DNA of 64,000 nucleotides from Aschersonia sp. MBC 622 (GCA_030782805.1 JARJPL010000369.1:62001-126000); one strand, 5' to 3'; positions 1-11,884 are shown, counted from the first letter of the stretch. The notes: generated by a model not told the origin, from the sequence alone. Numbers and translations: made by a program.

Positions 1-466
1 AGGGCAGCAACGGGTAGCAAAGTAGACGGAGAGGGGAAAAAAAAAAAAAAAAAAAAAAAAGTTGGCCAGGAGGGATAAACGGTCCAAGAGGCTCGGGAAA
101 CGGAACGGCATTTGGCTGATTATCAAGACCAAAAAAAAAATCGATTTGTCCTAATTCTGGCACTTAATTACCGTAGCATCTCCCGAGGACCCCGCCAAAG
201 ATCAGAGCGGCCACCCCCACTAAATTAGGTAGTTTCGGGGTGCTGACGGCATTGGAGGGGCATCTTTCCATGCGTTGCTAAATAAAAGCGACAACGTCCA
301 CTTCCAGATACAACATTTTATACAGCTGAGAATAATCAATTGAGTGGCATCTTCTATCTCACAGCTTCCTTTTCAGCTTTTGCTCTTCTCTCGAGTCTTG
401 TCGGGCTACTTGCTCTGTATCTCCAACCACCGCCACCCCACCCACCACGATAACGCATCCATCATC
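1..466. promoter_or_regulatory. Upstream region of the muconate cyclase gene
   Basis: No coding region is supported here. A run of about 24 A lies at 37-60. An AT-rich TATA-like stretch (ctaaataaaag) lies near 278-288, about 180 bases before the start codon, followed by pyrimidine-rich sequence typical of a fungal 5' leader. The promoter call is an inference from position. Confidence 0.4.
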
Positions 467-1750
467 ATGCCGATTCACCACCTCATGGTCGGCACATGGA
501 CGCCGCCCGGCGCCATTTTTACCTTTGCCTTTGACGATGAGGCTCTCACCCTCAAACTCGTCAAGCGCACCGCCATTCACAAAGACGAGCCCATTTCCTG
601 GATGACCTTTAACGTACCGCGCTCCCACCTCCCCCCCCCTTCCCCTCTACAGCGTACTTGATCGCCCGTCCACTGCTAACTCAATGGCACCGCAGCACAA
701 CAAAACCGCCATCTACGGCGCCGCCATGAAGAAGTGGTCTTCCTTTGCCGTCGAGTCTCCTACCGCCATCACGCACCAAGTCTCGCACTCCATGCTCCAT
801 GACCGTAAGTAAGCCCATCCTCATCCCCCCACCCCCACGAGTTCTTTCCTCCTCGCCTCTCGCCTTGCCTCCATTCACTTACAAACTCTTTCTCAGCCGA
901 AGCCTCCTCCGCTGACACCAACACCCGCGCCATCTTTCTCCTCGCCGCGCGCCTCCCCCCGTACGGCGTCTACTGCAACCCTTTCTACTCCCACGCCGGC
1001 CACGGCACCGTCTACTCCGCCGACCCCTCCACCGGGGCCCTCCTCCCTCACAACGCCCAACACTTTCCCTACCAGCCCTCCTCGGGCATCCACGGCACCG
1101 CCCTCTCCCCCGACGACGCCGAGCGCCACCTCTACTCCGCCGACCTCACCGCCAACAAGCTCTGGGTGCACCGCCGCCCCGACCTTTCCTCGCCGCACGT
1201 CGAGCTCGTCGGCAGCGTCGACGCGCCCGATCCGCGCGACCACCCGCGCTGGGTCGCCGTGCACCCGTCCGGCTCGCACCTCTACCTGCTCATGGAAAAG
1301 GGCAACCGTATCTGCGAGTACGCCATTGACAAGAGTGGCTCGCACATGCCAACGTACACGGGCCGCCACTTTCCGCTCATCCCGCCGGGTATACCCGACC
1401 GCTGGACCATGTACCGCGCCGACGTCTGCGCCGTGTCGCATTCGGGCAAGTACTTGTTTGCGAGTTCCAGGTCGAATAGCGTCGAGTTGACGGGATATGT
1501 GGCGGCTTTTAAGTTGAGCGAGGAGGACGGGCGGATTGAGCGCCAGATTCTGCTCAACCCGACGCCGACGAGCGGCGGACACAGCAACGCGGTCGCGCCG
1601 GCGGATTGGACCGATGAGTGGCTCGCGCTGACGGACGACGAGCAGGGATGGTTGGAGATTTACCGCTGGCAGGACGAGTTCCTGGCGCGGGTGGCGAGGG
1701 TGCGGGTGCCAGAGCCTGGCTTTGGCATGAATGCGATCTGGTATGATTGA
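467..1750 (+). CDS. Carboxy-cis,cis-muconate cyclase (lactonizing enzyme)
   Basis: Three exons, 467-613, 696-804 and 897-1750, join in frame to give 369 residues, close to the usual length of the fungal enzyme. The family cyclises 3-carboxy-cis,cis-muconate to 3-carboxymuconolactone in the protocatechuate branch of the beta-ketoadipate pathway, in the cytosol, using a seven-bladed beta-propeller. The N-terminus (HHLMVGTWTPPGAIFTFAFD) is the characteristic first blade, and blade-like repeats such as GIHGTALSPDD and HPRWVAVHPSGSHLYLL follow at regular spacing. Both introns have GT..AG ends, and the second splits a proline codon in phase 1. The start is the first ATG in frame with the propeller. 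No other aromatic catabolism gene is next to it. Assignment to the lactonase-like propeller family is firm; the exact substrate is inferred from the N-terminal blade. Confidence 0.9.
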
Positions 1751-2056
1751 TTATGACATGGCTATGGGTTGACGGTAAACAAGGTTTGTATAAGTTAATA
1801 GATTAGTTATGCCATTGAAAAAAAAAGACTCGATAAAGCTATATAAATGACGAGCATGAGTAACGCCGTTTGCGACAGACCAGCCTTGGAAGAGGTTCAA
1901 TTAGACTTTGTGTGGTGTAACGCCAGCTGCACAACTTGTATGACAAGTAATAGCTGACAGCCTTCTTCATCTGCAAAGGAGCCATAATGAATCAACTCAA
2001 AAAATGTGTCAAAAGTCCGCCGGTACCTGAATAGGCAAAATCAACATTTCCCCTCG
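1751..2056. other. Convergent intergenic spacer
   Basis: The 3' ends of the cyclase (+) and the Mam3-like gene (-) face each other across about 300 bases. The sequence is AT-rich (including an A run near 1819-1827). It probably holds the 3' UTRs; no ORF or RNA gene is seen. Confidence 0.5.
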
Positions 2057-4108
2057 TCACTTCTTCTTTCCCTTTTTGCTCTTTGTATTTTTCGAGTTGC
2101 CATTCGCTCCGTACGGCTTTATCGTCTCGGCGGCGCCATTGGCGTCTGCATTCAACAGTGGCGTCGTCTCGTCGTCGGGACGCTCCTGCTGCCCCTGCCC
2201 CTGCTCGGGAATGGCCGCGGCCGGTAGCACCTCTAGGTGCTCCGGCTCGGTGTGAAGCGCCGACGCGACGCTCTGGACCGAGGGAGAAATGTCGCCGTTG
2301 GTGGGAAGGACGCCGGCGTCGGCCTTGAGGGTGGTGATGCGCTGCGGGTTAAGGCCCTGCTTGATTTTGAAGACGTTGCGGGTGTTACTGCGCGGGTGGG
2401 CGGCGCGGTTGGCGGGGCCAAGGCGAAGCTGCGACGACTTCATCTCCTTGAGCGACGTCTTGACAGAGATGGGCGCCTCGAAGCGGCCGTCGGGGCCGGC
2501 GGAGCCGTGACGCTTCAGCAGCACCGACACCTTGGGATTATAGTGCCCGTCGCCGCCGTCGCTGATGGCGCCGAGCGAGCCGACTTTGAGCGCGGAACCG
2601 TCGCCCGGCTCCTCGGAGCCGATAAGAGTGGTATTGTCCGACGTCTTCTTGGCGGCGATGGCGGTGCCTGCGTACCCGGCGGCGGCGGCGACATCGACGT
2701 GGCCGCAGCGAGCGCGCGGGGCGGGGGTGAGGCGTCGGATGGCCTTGTGGACGTCGATGTATACGTCGGATTCGTCGACAATTTCCCTAAAGTTGTCAGT
2801 TCCGCAGTACACTAAAGTTGCTCGTGTAGGGCCGCTTACTCTCCAATCAACTCTTCAATGACGTCTTCCAGCGTGACGACACCAATGGCACCATGGTCAG
2901 AACCGGGGTCGTCGGAGACGAGAACAAGATGCGATTTGCCCTCTTGGAAAAAGTTGATAATGTCGAGACAGCTCGTTTCCGGGCGTGTTTCGACGATGGC
3001 ACCGAGGGGCACCTCGCGAACCGGTATTCTGTCCTCGGGATCATAGGTAATTAGAGTCTTGACGAGGAGCATGCCAACAAAGTCTGTTGGTTGGCCGGAG
3101 CGGTAAATGGGAATGCGCGAGTAGCCAGAGGACAGGATATTATCCATAGTCTTTTCGTCCAGAATGTGGTCCTCGGACAGGGTAAAGACGTCCTCCATCG
3201 GGGTCATGACCTCAGAGACGGGCTTGTCCTTTAGGTCGAGGACAGCGGTAATGATGGTGACCTCGTCCTGGTTCAGACGCTCCGAGAGGTCGCCGAGAGA
3301 CTTGTGCAGGGTGACGAGGGTCTTGAGGCCGCTCTTTTTGTAGACGGTGCCGTGGTCTTCGCCGAGAATCCAGTCGAGCAGCTTGGCCGTGGGCCAGGCG
3401 ATGGGGCTGAGTAAGTACATGAGGGCAATGACGGGTTTCGACATGTAACCACCGATGGGCAGGCCGTATCGGACGCAGATGGATTGGGGAACGATTTCGC
3501 CAAAAATGACTGGCGCGCGCACGACTTAGTTAGCTTACAATTTTGACTAGCTCAAAGTTTTGACACGTGGGAGGGAGACGCTACCGATGAGAATGGTACT
3601 GCCAACAACGGCGGCGACACCGCCGCCGAGGGTGCGATCGAGGACGACGGGAAGCGACTCGTTGACAATGACGTTGGCGAGGAGCAGGGTGACGAGGACC
3701 CAATGCTTGCCCTTGTTGAGGAGGTCGAGGACGCGCCTGGCATTCTTATGTTGCGGTTCTTCGGGATCACCTGAGACGACCTGGAGATAGATGCTGTCCT
3801 GGCCCATCAATCTGCCGAGTGTGATTAGTTGTAACCTATATAAGCTGGAGGGTGGAGCCGAGATTCGGAACGCGAGCTTACGCAATTGTCAGACCAGCAA
3901 AGGCACCACCGAGAAGGACGAGGGCCATGGAGGTTACGCAGAGAACCCAGAGCGGCGTGCCGGGATGCTCGTCGCCGCCATCGTGATGTTGGCGCTGTTG
4001 CAGAGGCGCAGCGGCCACGGAAGAGAGGCCCAGACCAATAACCCGCGCCATGCCGAGGACGGCAGGCCGCAGGCTGGCTATACCACCAGCCGAGGCAGCA
4101 TTGCGCAT
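2057..4108 (-). CDS. MAM3: Mam3/CNNM-like membrane protein (DUF21 + CBS pair)
   Basis: Four exons on the minus strand, 4108-3882, 3811-3585, 3509-2840 and 2786-2057, give about 617 residues. A hydrophobic leader (near AVLGMARVIGLGLSSVAA) is followed by the DUF21 transmembrane region (VLCVTSMALVLLGGAFAGLT, LVTLLLANVIVNESLPVVL, then GEIVPQSICVRYGLPIGG). A CBS pair follows, with the family motif VSEVMTPMEDVFTL and ending GVVTLEDVIEELIGE. The last 240 residues are low in complexity, with a Lys-rich end. Yeast Mam3 is a vacuolar membrane protein linked to magnesium and metal handling and mitochondrial morphology; the bacterial relative is CorC. The start ATG at 4108 is the first Met of the open frame, though the frame stays open upstream without another ATG nearby. 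Introns are 45-75 bp with consensus ends. Family call is firm; transported ion is inferred. Confidence 0.9.
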
Positions 4109-6056
4109 ATTGGAGATTATCGTCGAGATTGAAGCGATGTTGAGGACAAGAAGAGAAAATCGATGGTGGTGGAGGAGCAGCGGTCTCTTCTCTTCTCGAG
4201 GTTGGGTGGTTGTGCGAGGACGTAAAAAAATGAAATGAGGTTTGATTCTAAGCTTGTGCTTGGGGGGTTAGCCAATTTGTTGGTGTTTGTTGGCGGCAGT
4301 GCTACGCTGACAAGGGTTGACCAAGGAAGACGCCGAAATGATGACGTGCCTCAGCAACGGAGACGTACCGACAGAGAAGAGCGCGAGCGCCGAGTCGGCG
4401 ATGAACACGCGACGATATCAAAGGTGCAGAGAAGAGGAAAGAAAATGAGATGAAAACGCGGCGATGGGGGATTTTATCTCTTGGCTCGTCAACTCGTGGC
4501 CAGTGGAAGCAGACTGGGTGACATTTTGGGGTGGCGGGCCGTCTTGGAAAAAAAAGAATGGGCCGCAAGCGTACAAGTGAGGCTCTATTGGGTTCGAAAG
4601 CTAGCCACCGGCGCCAAGGAACAGGCAGATCAAGAGTCGAATGGAAAAAGAAAAATGGCGAAAATAGCTAGCGCAAACTTACATGATTACCGAGAGAGAG
4701 CCAAAGTCCAGAAATTGTCATCATGGCCCGCTGCAACGCCCTATGGATGATAGTTATTAGGTAAATACTTTATTTGCTTAGGTAGGTACTGGGTATTAGT
4801 TGGAGAGTCAAGTTGCCGACTGCCGGATCATTTCTAGCGCCTAAAAACCCCACTAAAGGCGCTGGGAGATGCGTGTTCTAGGCGTGAAGAGGATTCTTGT
4901 CCCAGGCTTATCCGTGCTCGGCAATTTGTTTGCTTCTCTTGTTAGAAATCAATATGCAATGCAATGCATGGCTCGAGTCTCGATGTTGGAATAGGTGTGG
5001 GAAAAGCATGCTGGCAGCAAGACGATCCTGATATGCAGGCAAAGAACCACTCCGGGTCCGGCTGTGCTGTTCCGCTGTAGCCACCTGGCGGGTCCCAAGG
5101 TGCCACTGCAGCGGCTGCAAAACTAAAAAAACCACGATTACCTTGCTTGCTTTTTATTTGTGCCTGCAGAGCGGCTGCTCATCCCATTCTCAAAGCCACA
5201 GTATCAAGGCGGCTTCAAGTCCAAGCTACATTATGATGTTATAAGGTAACATGCTCGACATTGTGGCGGATCGCTACTCATTGCCCTTCTTCTACGTCTA
5301 AATCCATCACAGTGACTAGAACCGCCATCAGTTCCCTCCGTACGAAAGATTACTGTACCTACCTACCTAGGTACCTACAAGGGTGCTGTGCTTGTGTGCC
5401 TACCTACTCGCAGGTACCTGCACGCTCAAGAGGCGCCTGCAGTGTCACGCATCACGGCATCATCACTGCATCGCTGCATATCAGCCCACCACCTCATCCC
5501 ACGGCTGATGCCTCGACTGTCGGACATCATTTTAAACAACGGGCCATGGACAGAATTACACAGCGCTAGTTACTTTGCTAGCTCCCCCCCACATGCAATC
5601 CTACCGCCCTGCAGCTTACCCTGACGATCCATGTTGTGCCCAAAGCACTTCGACCCGCTGTCCCTCCGTACAGTGCGGAAGAATTACAGAAGAGATCGTG
5701 AACAAGTCCTACGACTACGTGGGGTAGAATCGAATCTGTGGACGAGAAGCCTTTCTATAAAAACCGACAAGGAGACATTCACCGCGCAATAATCACCTGG
5801 CGGAAGAACTACATCTACGCCTTGGAGTTGACTAGGACCACTAAACTCGGGTTGCAGTGAAGAAGTGTGGTTCCCGTTTCCTGCTGCTTAGTTTACGGCT
5901 TGCTCAACCAGGCTGCTGAACCTCCCTGTTCAGATTCACAGTGGTATTGTCATGTAGAAGAAGAAAACGTGATGATATATTTGTGTCTGTGAGCTTTCAT
6001 GCTGCTCTGCGACTTCAGCCTGCAGATGCATCATCTAGCAACACCCCCAATAGTAG
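4109..6056. other. Gene-poor intergenic region
   Basis: About 1.9 kb with no credible gene: the open frames are short, many lack an ATG, and none has a recognisable domain. The first 300 bases are probably the leader and promoter of the Mam3-like gene. Around 5358-5420 there are repeated TACCTA/GGTACCT motifs, common in filamentous-fungal intergenic DNA. No tRNA-like cloverleaf was recognised. Confidence 0.4.
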
Positions 6057-6290
6057 CTAGTTCGGCTTTGAGTCCACCATCACTCGGACGCTGCCTTTCG
6101 AGTCCCTCGGGGTAGGAGCAATAAAATTTCCAGTGTTGGCGTCGGCATGGCCATTTGAGGCGCCGGTGATAGATTGTGGCTTATTCTGGCTTGCTGCGGG
6201 GATCAGGGAAGTTCGAGTATCGAGGGTGGGAAGGGGACTAGCCGCGACGAGCCCAACAAAAACAGCAATAACGGTAGCTGAGAACTTCAT
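6057..6290 (-). CDS. Small secreted protein, unknown function
   Basis: A single-exon ORF of 77 residues. It opens with a clear signal peptide, MKFSATVIAVFVGLVAASP, with likely cleavage at the AAS/P boundary. The mature part is about 60 residues, rich in Ser, Thr, Asn and Pro, with no cysteine. An upstream in-frame extension exists but would hide the signal peptide, so the Met at 6290 is preferred. A TATA box (TATATA near 6372-6377 on this strand) lies about 80 bases upstream of this start, which supports it. It has the form of a candidate effector or cell-wall-associated peptide, but no family is recognised. The lack of cysteines separates it from hydrophobins and CFEM proteins. Confidence 0.55.
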   Translation of the reverse strand: MKFSATVIAVFVGLVAASPLPTLDTRTSLIPAASQNKPQSITGASNGHADANTGNFIAPTPRDSKGSVRVMVDSKPN

Positions 6291-8128
6291 TTTGGAGTAG
6301 TGCTTGACTTGAGATGGGAGGAACAAAATGTTGATGATTGCAAGTTCCGAGAACACGGGTCAAGGCGACCCTATATACTCCACGACAATACAAGTGAAAG
6401 GGCTAAAGTTCTCAATCAATCATTGCCAACTTTGGTAAATAACAGTACCATCGGTGATTTCTTTGTCTCATGTTGCTAAAGATGTTTTATGTAGATGATA
6501 GTTACTAGTAAACACCCTAATCATTATCTATGCACATTGTTCATCTCGAGTCATTGCGCGTGTCTGTATAAAACATTGCTCAGGTTAAATCTTGGTCCTT
6601 GCTCCACTGGCATTACAAAGTGCGTCAGAAATAAACACAACGTATCTTTATGCATTTAGTAATCCATCAATATGTTTTCCATGGCATGCTCCATGCACAT
6701 GTCGATCGCGCCGAATGTTCTGATGGGTGTCGCGGTCGCATTTACTTGTTACGTGCTCTAAAATGTCGGCCACTCGTCCTGAAACGAGGCGCTTGCACCA
6801 AAACCCCAATAAAAAGGGTTGGGATACTGGTATATATAGAGCCATACAAACTAGCTTCGTTAACGTAGGTAACCTGCAAGATCAGACGAGCGAGCTACAT
6901 ACTCGATCGTTACAATGCCGTAGGAACGCCATTAAAAGCTCTGTCGGCGAATAATGCTAGAGTGGGGAGGTTCCGCTCACCGACAGATCGTACATCGCTT
7001 ATTACAACTTCCCAAATCCCTCCGATGGGCTCTGCGACTCGATACGGTCTAGCAGCTACAGTGCAGGCGCATTCAGCAATCGACTCACAACTTTACCATA
7101 ACGCAAAGGGGAATTGTGGTGAATTCAATTCCAGCTGTAGCGATGAAGTAGACTCTATAAGACTGTCATAGAAATTAGGAATCTGCCTTGCCCTTTGATG
7201 AAAGGCGCTTTCAGTGTCGACCTTGGTAATTACACCAACTCCGCTCATAACAGACGACCCCGAGGTCGCTTCTTATCTGCGCACCGTATTTTCCCCATTT
7301 GTTTCTAGATGATGTACCTAGCAGGATCTTCAATAAAAACCATACGGCGGCCCGCAGTATAAGGCTCTCTGAATTACCAAGTAAACAGGATGTTGAGCGT
7401 GAGGCAAGCATAGTGAAACGCGGTGCGTTGTCAAAATTCCGGGTGCGGCCTTGCAAACGTCACCTGCCAAGGCGCATGACATCTCCTTTGAAGCTTGCAT
7501 GTCAGGGTTGGAATATGGTATCTAGGATCGGCGTTTGAGGGGAAGATTTCAGAGCTCGGCACCTCGGGCAAAGCCGACTAGTAAGTTGACGCCTCACGGG
7601 CCGAATGGCGCCTGGTCTCCGCTAGCCAGAGTATAAAAATCGTGGCGGAGTAATTACGCACGTGGCCATCAATCGATCATGTCTTTTTGAGTATAGCCAG
7701 CTGCTGAATAGAATTCATTATTGCAACGTACCGCTGCGCAGCCAAGGAGATCGGGGTCACTCGCCACTCGTGAGTATTCATTATGCCGTCTTCCAGACTT
7801 GTTCACACCCAACACGCAGAGAAGGTAAGCAAAAGGAAGATCTGAAAGAAAAGCAAGAAAGAGTCAAAGAAAGTGGACAAAGGCAAAGGGTCTGCAAGCA
7901 GGCCAGTCTCTCGACACTACAGTGGCTTCTCGACTGCTGCCGCGCGCCAAGTTTCCATAGCCATCAGCCATTCATCACTGTCACTCACAGCATTTCAATG
8001 TCAAGTTAAATTAACATCGCATTGATTGATGCCATTTAGATAAGAGAGAAAAAAGGATTTCAAAAAGCAACTAGAGAGGCTCTAAATTCTATATAAAACG
8101 CAAGAATGACGGCTGCAGCCCCAATTTG
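6291..8128. other. Gene-poor intergenic region
   Basis: About 1.8 kb. The first 100 bases hold the TATA box and leader of the small secreted protein. The rest contains only short open frames on both strands without recognisable domains, plus a TATA-like tatatataga near 6830-6840 with no convincing gene downstream. Nothing else is supported. Confidence 0.4.
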
Positions 8129-8509
8129 CTAGTGTGGCGATGGCACAAGCTTTTCCCCTTGTTCGCCCGTCTTGCATTTCTTCTGTAATTTCGTCGGCTT
8201 CACCGGCTCAGCCTTGTACTGATCATAATTCGTATTGGATTGTTCAACTTCTTTCCGTACATATTCCAGCAGCGAGTCCCGCTGATCTCGACACAGTGCT
8301 TCTTCTCTCCCCAAATGACGACGATGTTCGACGATAAACTTTAGGCAATCTTGGAGTATCGCGGCAGACTTGAGCAATAGCAAAATCTTCAACTCCTGTC
8401 CATTGGGGTAAGATCTTGCTCGATCTTTAAGCGTCCTCGCTTCGTTCTTCATGAGTCTTAATGTCTCAGCAAGACTTTCTGGGCTGTTGAGGGGCGCGGA
8501 AGGAGCCAT
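8129..8509 (-). CDS. Small charged helical protein, unknown function
   Basis: A single-exon ORF of 126 residues from the ATG at 8509; the frame extends a few codons upstream but only to a GTG. The protein is predicted mostly helical and highly charged (segments LAETLRLMKNEARTLKDRAR and RDQRDSLLEYVRKEVEQ). It has a Lys-rich tail and no signal peptide or membrane segment. A TATA-like AAGTATTTAA lies at 8580-8571 on this strand, about 60-70 bases upstream, a plausible core promoter. The next gene upstream (8900-9253, same strand) codes for a similarly sized helical protein with a comparable pattern (KS/ENAA, then C, then R..REE/REA..R), so the two may be diverged duplicates. No known family is recognised. 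Confidence 0.5.
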   Translation of the reverse strand: MAPSAPLNSPESLAETLRLMKNEARTLKDRARSYPNGQELKILLLLKSAAILQDCLKFIVEHRRHLGREEALCRDQRDSLLEYVRKEVEQSNTNYDQYKAEPVKPTKLQKKCKTGEQGEKLVPSPH

Positions 8510-8899
8510 CTTGGTGTATGGGTGACTGATTTCTGGCACTATGAATCTCTTTTTAGAGCAAAAACCTTCTTTAAATACTTTTGCGTCTTGCTGACTACAC
8601 GGATACAGAGTCCTGTCATGGTAACTCTGTGCGCTTCTGGTGATTCCGTTGACGGGAGCGAATCAAGCTACTGTGACTCGTTGCGGGCCGTGTATCACCA
8701 CTACCGGCGGCTCATTACATTGAGAAACGACATGGCAAACACATGCAGAGTAATAATCGACTACGATTGAATTGATAGAGCTCATGAAAAGATCCCAGTC
8801 TATTCAAGGACCTCATCGATCTGCAAGGTGAAACCATCGGCTCTTAGATAGAATGCGAACTTAGATGTTCAAGACCTCCAATAACAGATAATCTATTCC
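8510..8899. promoter_or_regulatory. Spacer with promoter of the 8129-8509 gene
   Basis: This 390-base spacer separates two small same-strand genes. It contains the TATA-like element at 8571-8580 for the downstream gene and presumably the 3' UTR of the upstream one. No coding sequence is seen. Confidence 0.4.
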
Positions 8900-9253
8900 C
8901 TAGCTGCCCACAACATCCTTCACCAACGTTTCACCAGCTTCCTCGCGCTTCTTGATCCTCTTCTCGACCTCTTCAGCCCTGGCCGTATCCGCCTCAGCTT
9001 TGCGCATCTTATTTTGCAGAGTATACACATGAGCCCGCAAGCGCCGAAACTGTGCCTCTCTCGGCCAGTCACGTTGGCGCAGCGGAATGATATTCAGGGC
9101 GCAGTCGGCTGCATTTTCGGCGCCTCTGAGCATTCTCGCCTTGTCGCTGTTTGGCCTGCTCCAGTCCGCCATGTGGCGATCATAGTCGCCCTTCAAGGTA
9201 GACATTGTTTCTTCAATCGTGATTGTGTTCTTGGGCCCAATCAAGCATGACAT
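8900..9253 (-). CDS. Small charged helical protein, unknown function
   Basis: A single-exon ORF of 117 residues starting with a true ATG at 9253. It is helical, Arg/Lys/Glu-rich, and ends in a likely coiled coil (segments KMRKAEADTARAEEVEKRI and KKREEAGETLVKDV). It lacks a signal peptide and membrane segments. A good TATA box (GCTATATAAAG, 9370-9360 on this strand) lies about 110 bases upstream. Its length, orientation and spacing of Ala-Ala, Cys and Arg residues resemble the neighbour at 8129-8509, suggesting an old tandem duplication; this was judged by eye only. No family is recognised. Confidence 0.5.
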   Translation of the reverse strand: MSCLIGPKNTITIEETMSTLKGDYDRHMADWSRPNSDKARMLRGAENAADCALNIIPLRQRDWPREAQFRRLRAHVYTLQNKMRKAEADTARAEEVEKRIKKREEAGETLVKDVVGS

Positions 9254-10799
9254 TTTGACAGTTTAGTGTTTTGATATCTTGATGCGTAAATCTTTGTTTT
9301 TCGGGCGACGAACTGTCTGTATATGTGATGATGGGCGTCAACACATGAAAGAAGAGTTTCTTTATATAGCTTCCACGGTATGCAGCTGTGATTAAGTACA
9401 TCTGCATTGTACACAATGCTACCTGCTGCCCGTGTTTCCGTATACAAAAAGTGAGCATGGCTTTAGGGTTCCTCATATTCGATGCCTCTGCGGCGGCACT
9501 GCCAACGGCTCGGAAAGCCTGCGAGTCAATCACAGTAGTTTTGCTAGAACCTCAAAGAGAGCCGGCTGCAGTCACAAGGCCTCCCACTTTCTTGTATTTC
9601 CCGTGTTGCTCCGCAGGCCGTGTCTTTACGAAGGAGACCTCAAGCTCTCGGCGGGATAACAGCAAGGCATCAACTCTCGAGACCCATCTGATGAACTTCC
9701 ACAAGCTACGAGGGAAACACGGCTACTTGAGAACTTGCGTTTGAGTGAAGATACTGACCACATGTAGCGTTGCGCAACGCAGTACAGCCTGTTCCGTCGG
9801 CGGCAAACGCAGCCGTCGTTCCAGCTTCGTGCGCAGTTATTATTAGAGCGACACAAAATTACAGGGTACAAAGGAGAGGACCCGTGTCGGAAAAAATGGT
9901 TTACATGACAAAGACAGCTATGTATAGGCTAGAAGAATGTATAGTAATACCAAGTGACACAAACACACGCAGCCAAAGGTACACACTCACCTTTATAATT
10001 CGAGCACATGAAAAGTATCGGGCCTACAGCTTGTACCCCTCCAGGGTCTTGTCAGGGCGCCGACAGCATGATGGGCTATTCCGGTGGCCAAAGCAGAGCA
10101 GCTGCACCTAGGGGTAATAAGGCATTTTCGGGATACTCCAATTAGTTCCGCGAAGCTCCGTGAATAAAGGGCGCAAATAGCTTAGTTTGGCTGGACAGCC
10201 CGGACCATGTTACAATATTGGCCTAATATATACTCGCGGTAGGTTGTTAAGATTCGGTAAATCTTTAATCTAATACTTGCGAACTCGACTGTATAAGTGG
10301 ACCGGACCCGTATCCGGGCCCGGACGGCGTGTATGAACTGAGACATCCGACGGCCGCACCGACTACAGCGTTAAAGCTGTGTAATCAGAGTCCGAGACAG
10401 ATCTCTACACTTTAGATTTTCCTTCCATTTGTTTCTCATTTTGAATAAATCATTCGTCAGAAGAAGGCATCCGTAAGGACGAAGGGTTAACAACCTCAAT
10501 TTCTGTTGTTGACTAACTCTAGAAAGAAGCCGTCTAATGCCTGCTAGGCTGTTACCCTCGAGAGGCAAGTGGATACCGATGAGTCCAACACAATGCGAAG
10601 GCACAAACTTGTCGAAAAGCTCCGGCAAAACCCTTGCAACCATTCCTAGTATCTTGAGAACCCAAAAAAAAAAACTTGGAGCTCGAACCGGTAAACCCTT
10701 TTGAAACAAGTCCAGAAGGACCCAAGTCCAGAAGGACCCAAGTCCGTAGAAAAAAAAGAGAGATGTCAAGTAGAAAAGGCCCCCTTTTCGGACGCAACA
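9254..10799. other. Gene-poor intergenic region
   Basis: About 1.5 kb. The TATA box of the 8900-9253 gene is at 9360-9370. The open frames here are short or start at non-ATG codons and show no domain. The end near the metalloprotease carries A-rich runs and a short 16-bp tandem repeat (10708-10745). Nothing else is supported. Confidence 0.4.
10708..10745. repeat. 16-bp tandem repeat, 2.4 copies
   Basis: The unit aagtccagaaggaccc occurs twice in perfect copies (10708-10723, 10724-10739) followed by a partial third copy. It sits just downstream of the metalloprotease stop codon, probably in or near its 3' UTR. Confidence 0.85.
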
Positions 10800-11884
10800 C
10801 TAGATAGAAGCGCTGGGCGCGGCCGTCTGCTGGATCGTGGTTGAGACTGACGGCGCTGCAACCTTTCGGTCACGAAACAACTCCCAGAATTGACGCGCGC
10901 GTATGTATTGGCCGGGCGTAAACTCGGTCATGCAGGAACTGAGCTCAAAAGTTAGTTCTAGAGTAAAAAAAGAAAAAAAAAAGAATGATGGATGTGGATG
11001 GGGTAACCTACTCCGGGCTATAGTCCATATAGTTGTTGATGGGGTCGAGGCCGGGCTTGTGAGGACAAGAATCGCGAGGCTTGCAAGAAGAGCTGGCCGA
11101 TTTCTCTGGAGGTGTATCATCAACCGCGTCACCGAGCCCGTCATCACAGCCGCCCTGAAAGGTATGAGCAAGGCCGAGCCAGTGACCGCATTCGTGGACG
11201 GCAGTTTTCCCGAGAGCGTAGTTTGCCCAGTTGCCGCCAGGAAGAGTATCGATATCAACCTTACTATGATCTGATGGGAGTCCCGCAGAAAAAGGAGTGC
11301 TAGATGTGCCGAGAGCCTGTTGCCCCTTGCTTCCTATAACAGTATCGATGAGATATAGATTCCAAGAGTCCGTATCGCCCTTGTATAAAGCTTCCGTCAT
11401 TTCATCGCCATGCTCGCCGGCTGCCCACGTAGAGTTGACTGTGCGATCCGTGTCTTTCCAGGTAAAGGTAAAGTTGCCCTGAAAGGCGTCATTGAGTACG
11501 TCAATCTGTTCTTGAATGATGGGGTCCTGCTAGCATATTAGACAATGGCTCTCGTTATTTCTTTCATGTTTGTGAACTCACGCTGGCGCGATCTTGGCCC
11601 TGTTGGGTGCCCGTGACAACGTGCACGTACACCTCGATGCTTATCGGCGTGTCAACAGTGTCACCGAGATCAGGCAAGCCATACTTGGCACGGCGAACCT
11701 GGCCAGAGGCGGCCAGACCAGCATCATGAAGCTGCTTATGAAGAGCGAGGAGTTCTTCCGGTGGGTTCTCCGTTTCCTCGGTATCTCGCGGCGGCACCGC
11801 ATCCTGACCAGGAGCGTAAAGAGCCGTTACGAGAGCTCCTCTAGCCAAAAGGCCGAGGAAGCAATTGAATACGATAGAACGCAT
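10800..11884 (-). CDS. Secreted M43 (pappalysin-like) metalloprotease
   Basis: Three exons, 11884-11582, 11526-11012 and 10938-10800, join in frame to 318 residues. An N-terminal signal peptide (MRSIVFNCFLGLLARGALVTA) is followed by a propeptide with a dibasic site (RR at about 64-65). The zinc site HECGHWLGLAHTF (about 212-224) matches HExxHxxGxxH, and the Met-turn lies in NNYMDYSP, followed after the last intron by Cys-Met-Thr-Glu-Phe-Thr, as usual for fungal M43B extracellular proteases. Such enzymes degrade host or environmental proteins outside the cell. A TATA box (TATAAA near 12005-12010 on this strand) lies about 120 bases upstream. Intron 2 has a poly-pyrimidine tract. All catalytic residues are present, so the gene looks functional. 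Confidence 0.92.

Noticed and set aside
893..1582. 229-codon minus-strand open frame
   Set aside because: It lies opposite the third exon of the muconate cyclase gene and reflects its GC-rich codon use.
10371..10800. Minus-strand frames with hydrophobic stretches
   Set aside because: Non-ATG or weak starts, no domain, and part of the sequence is the 16-bp tandem repeat.
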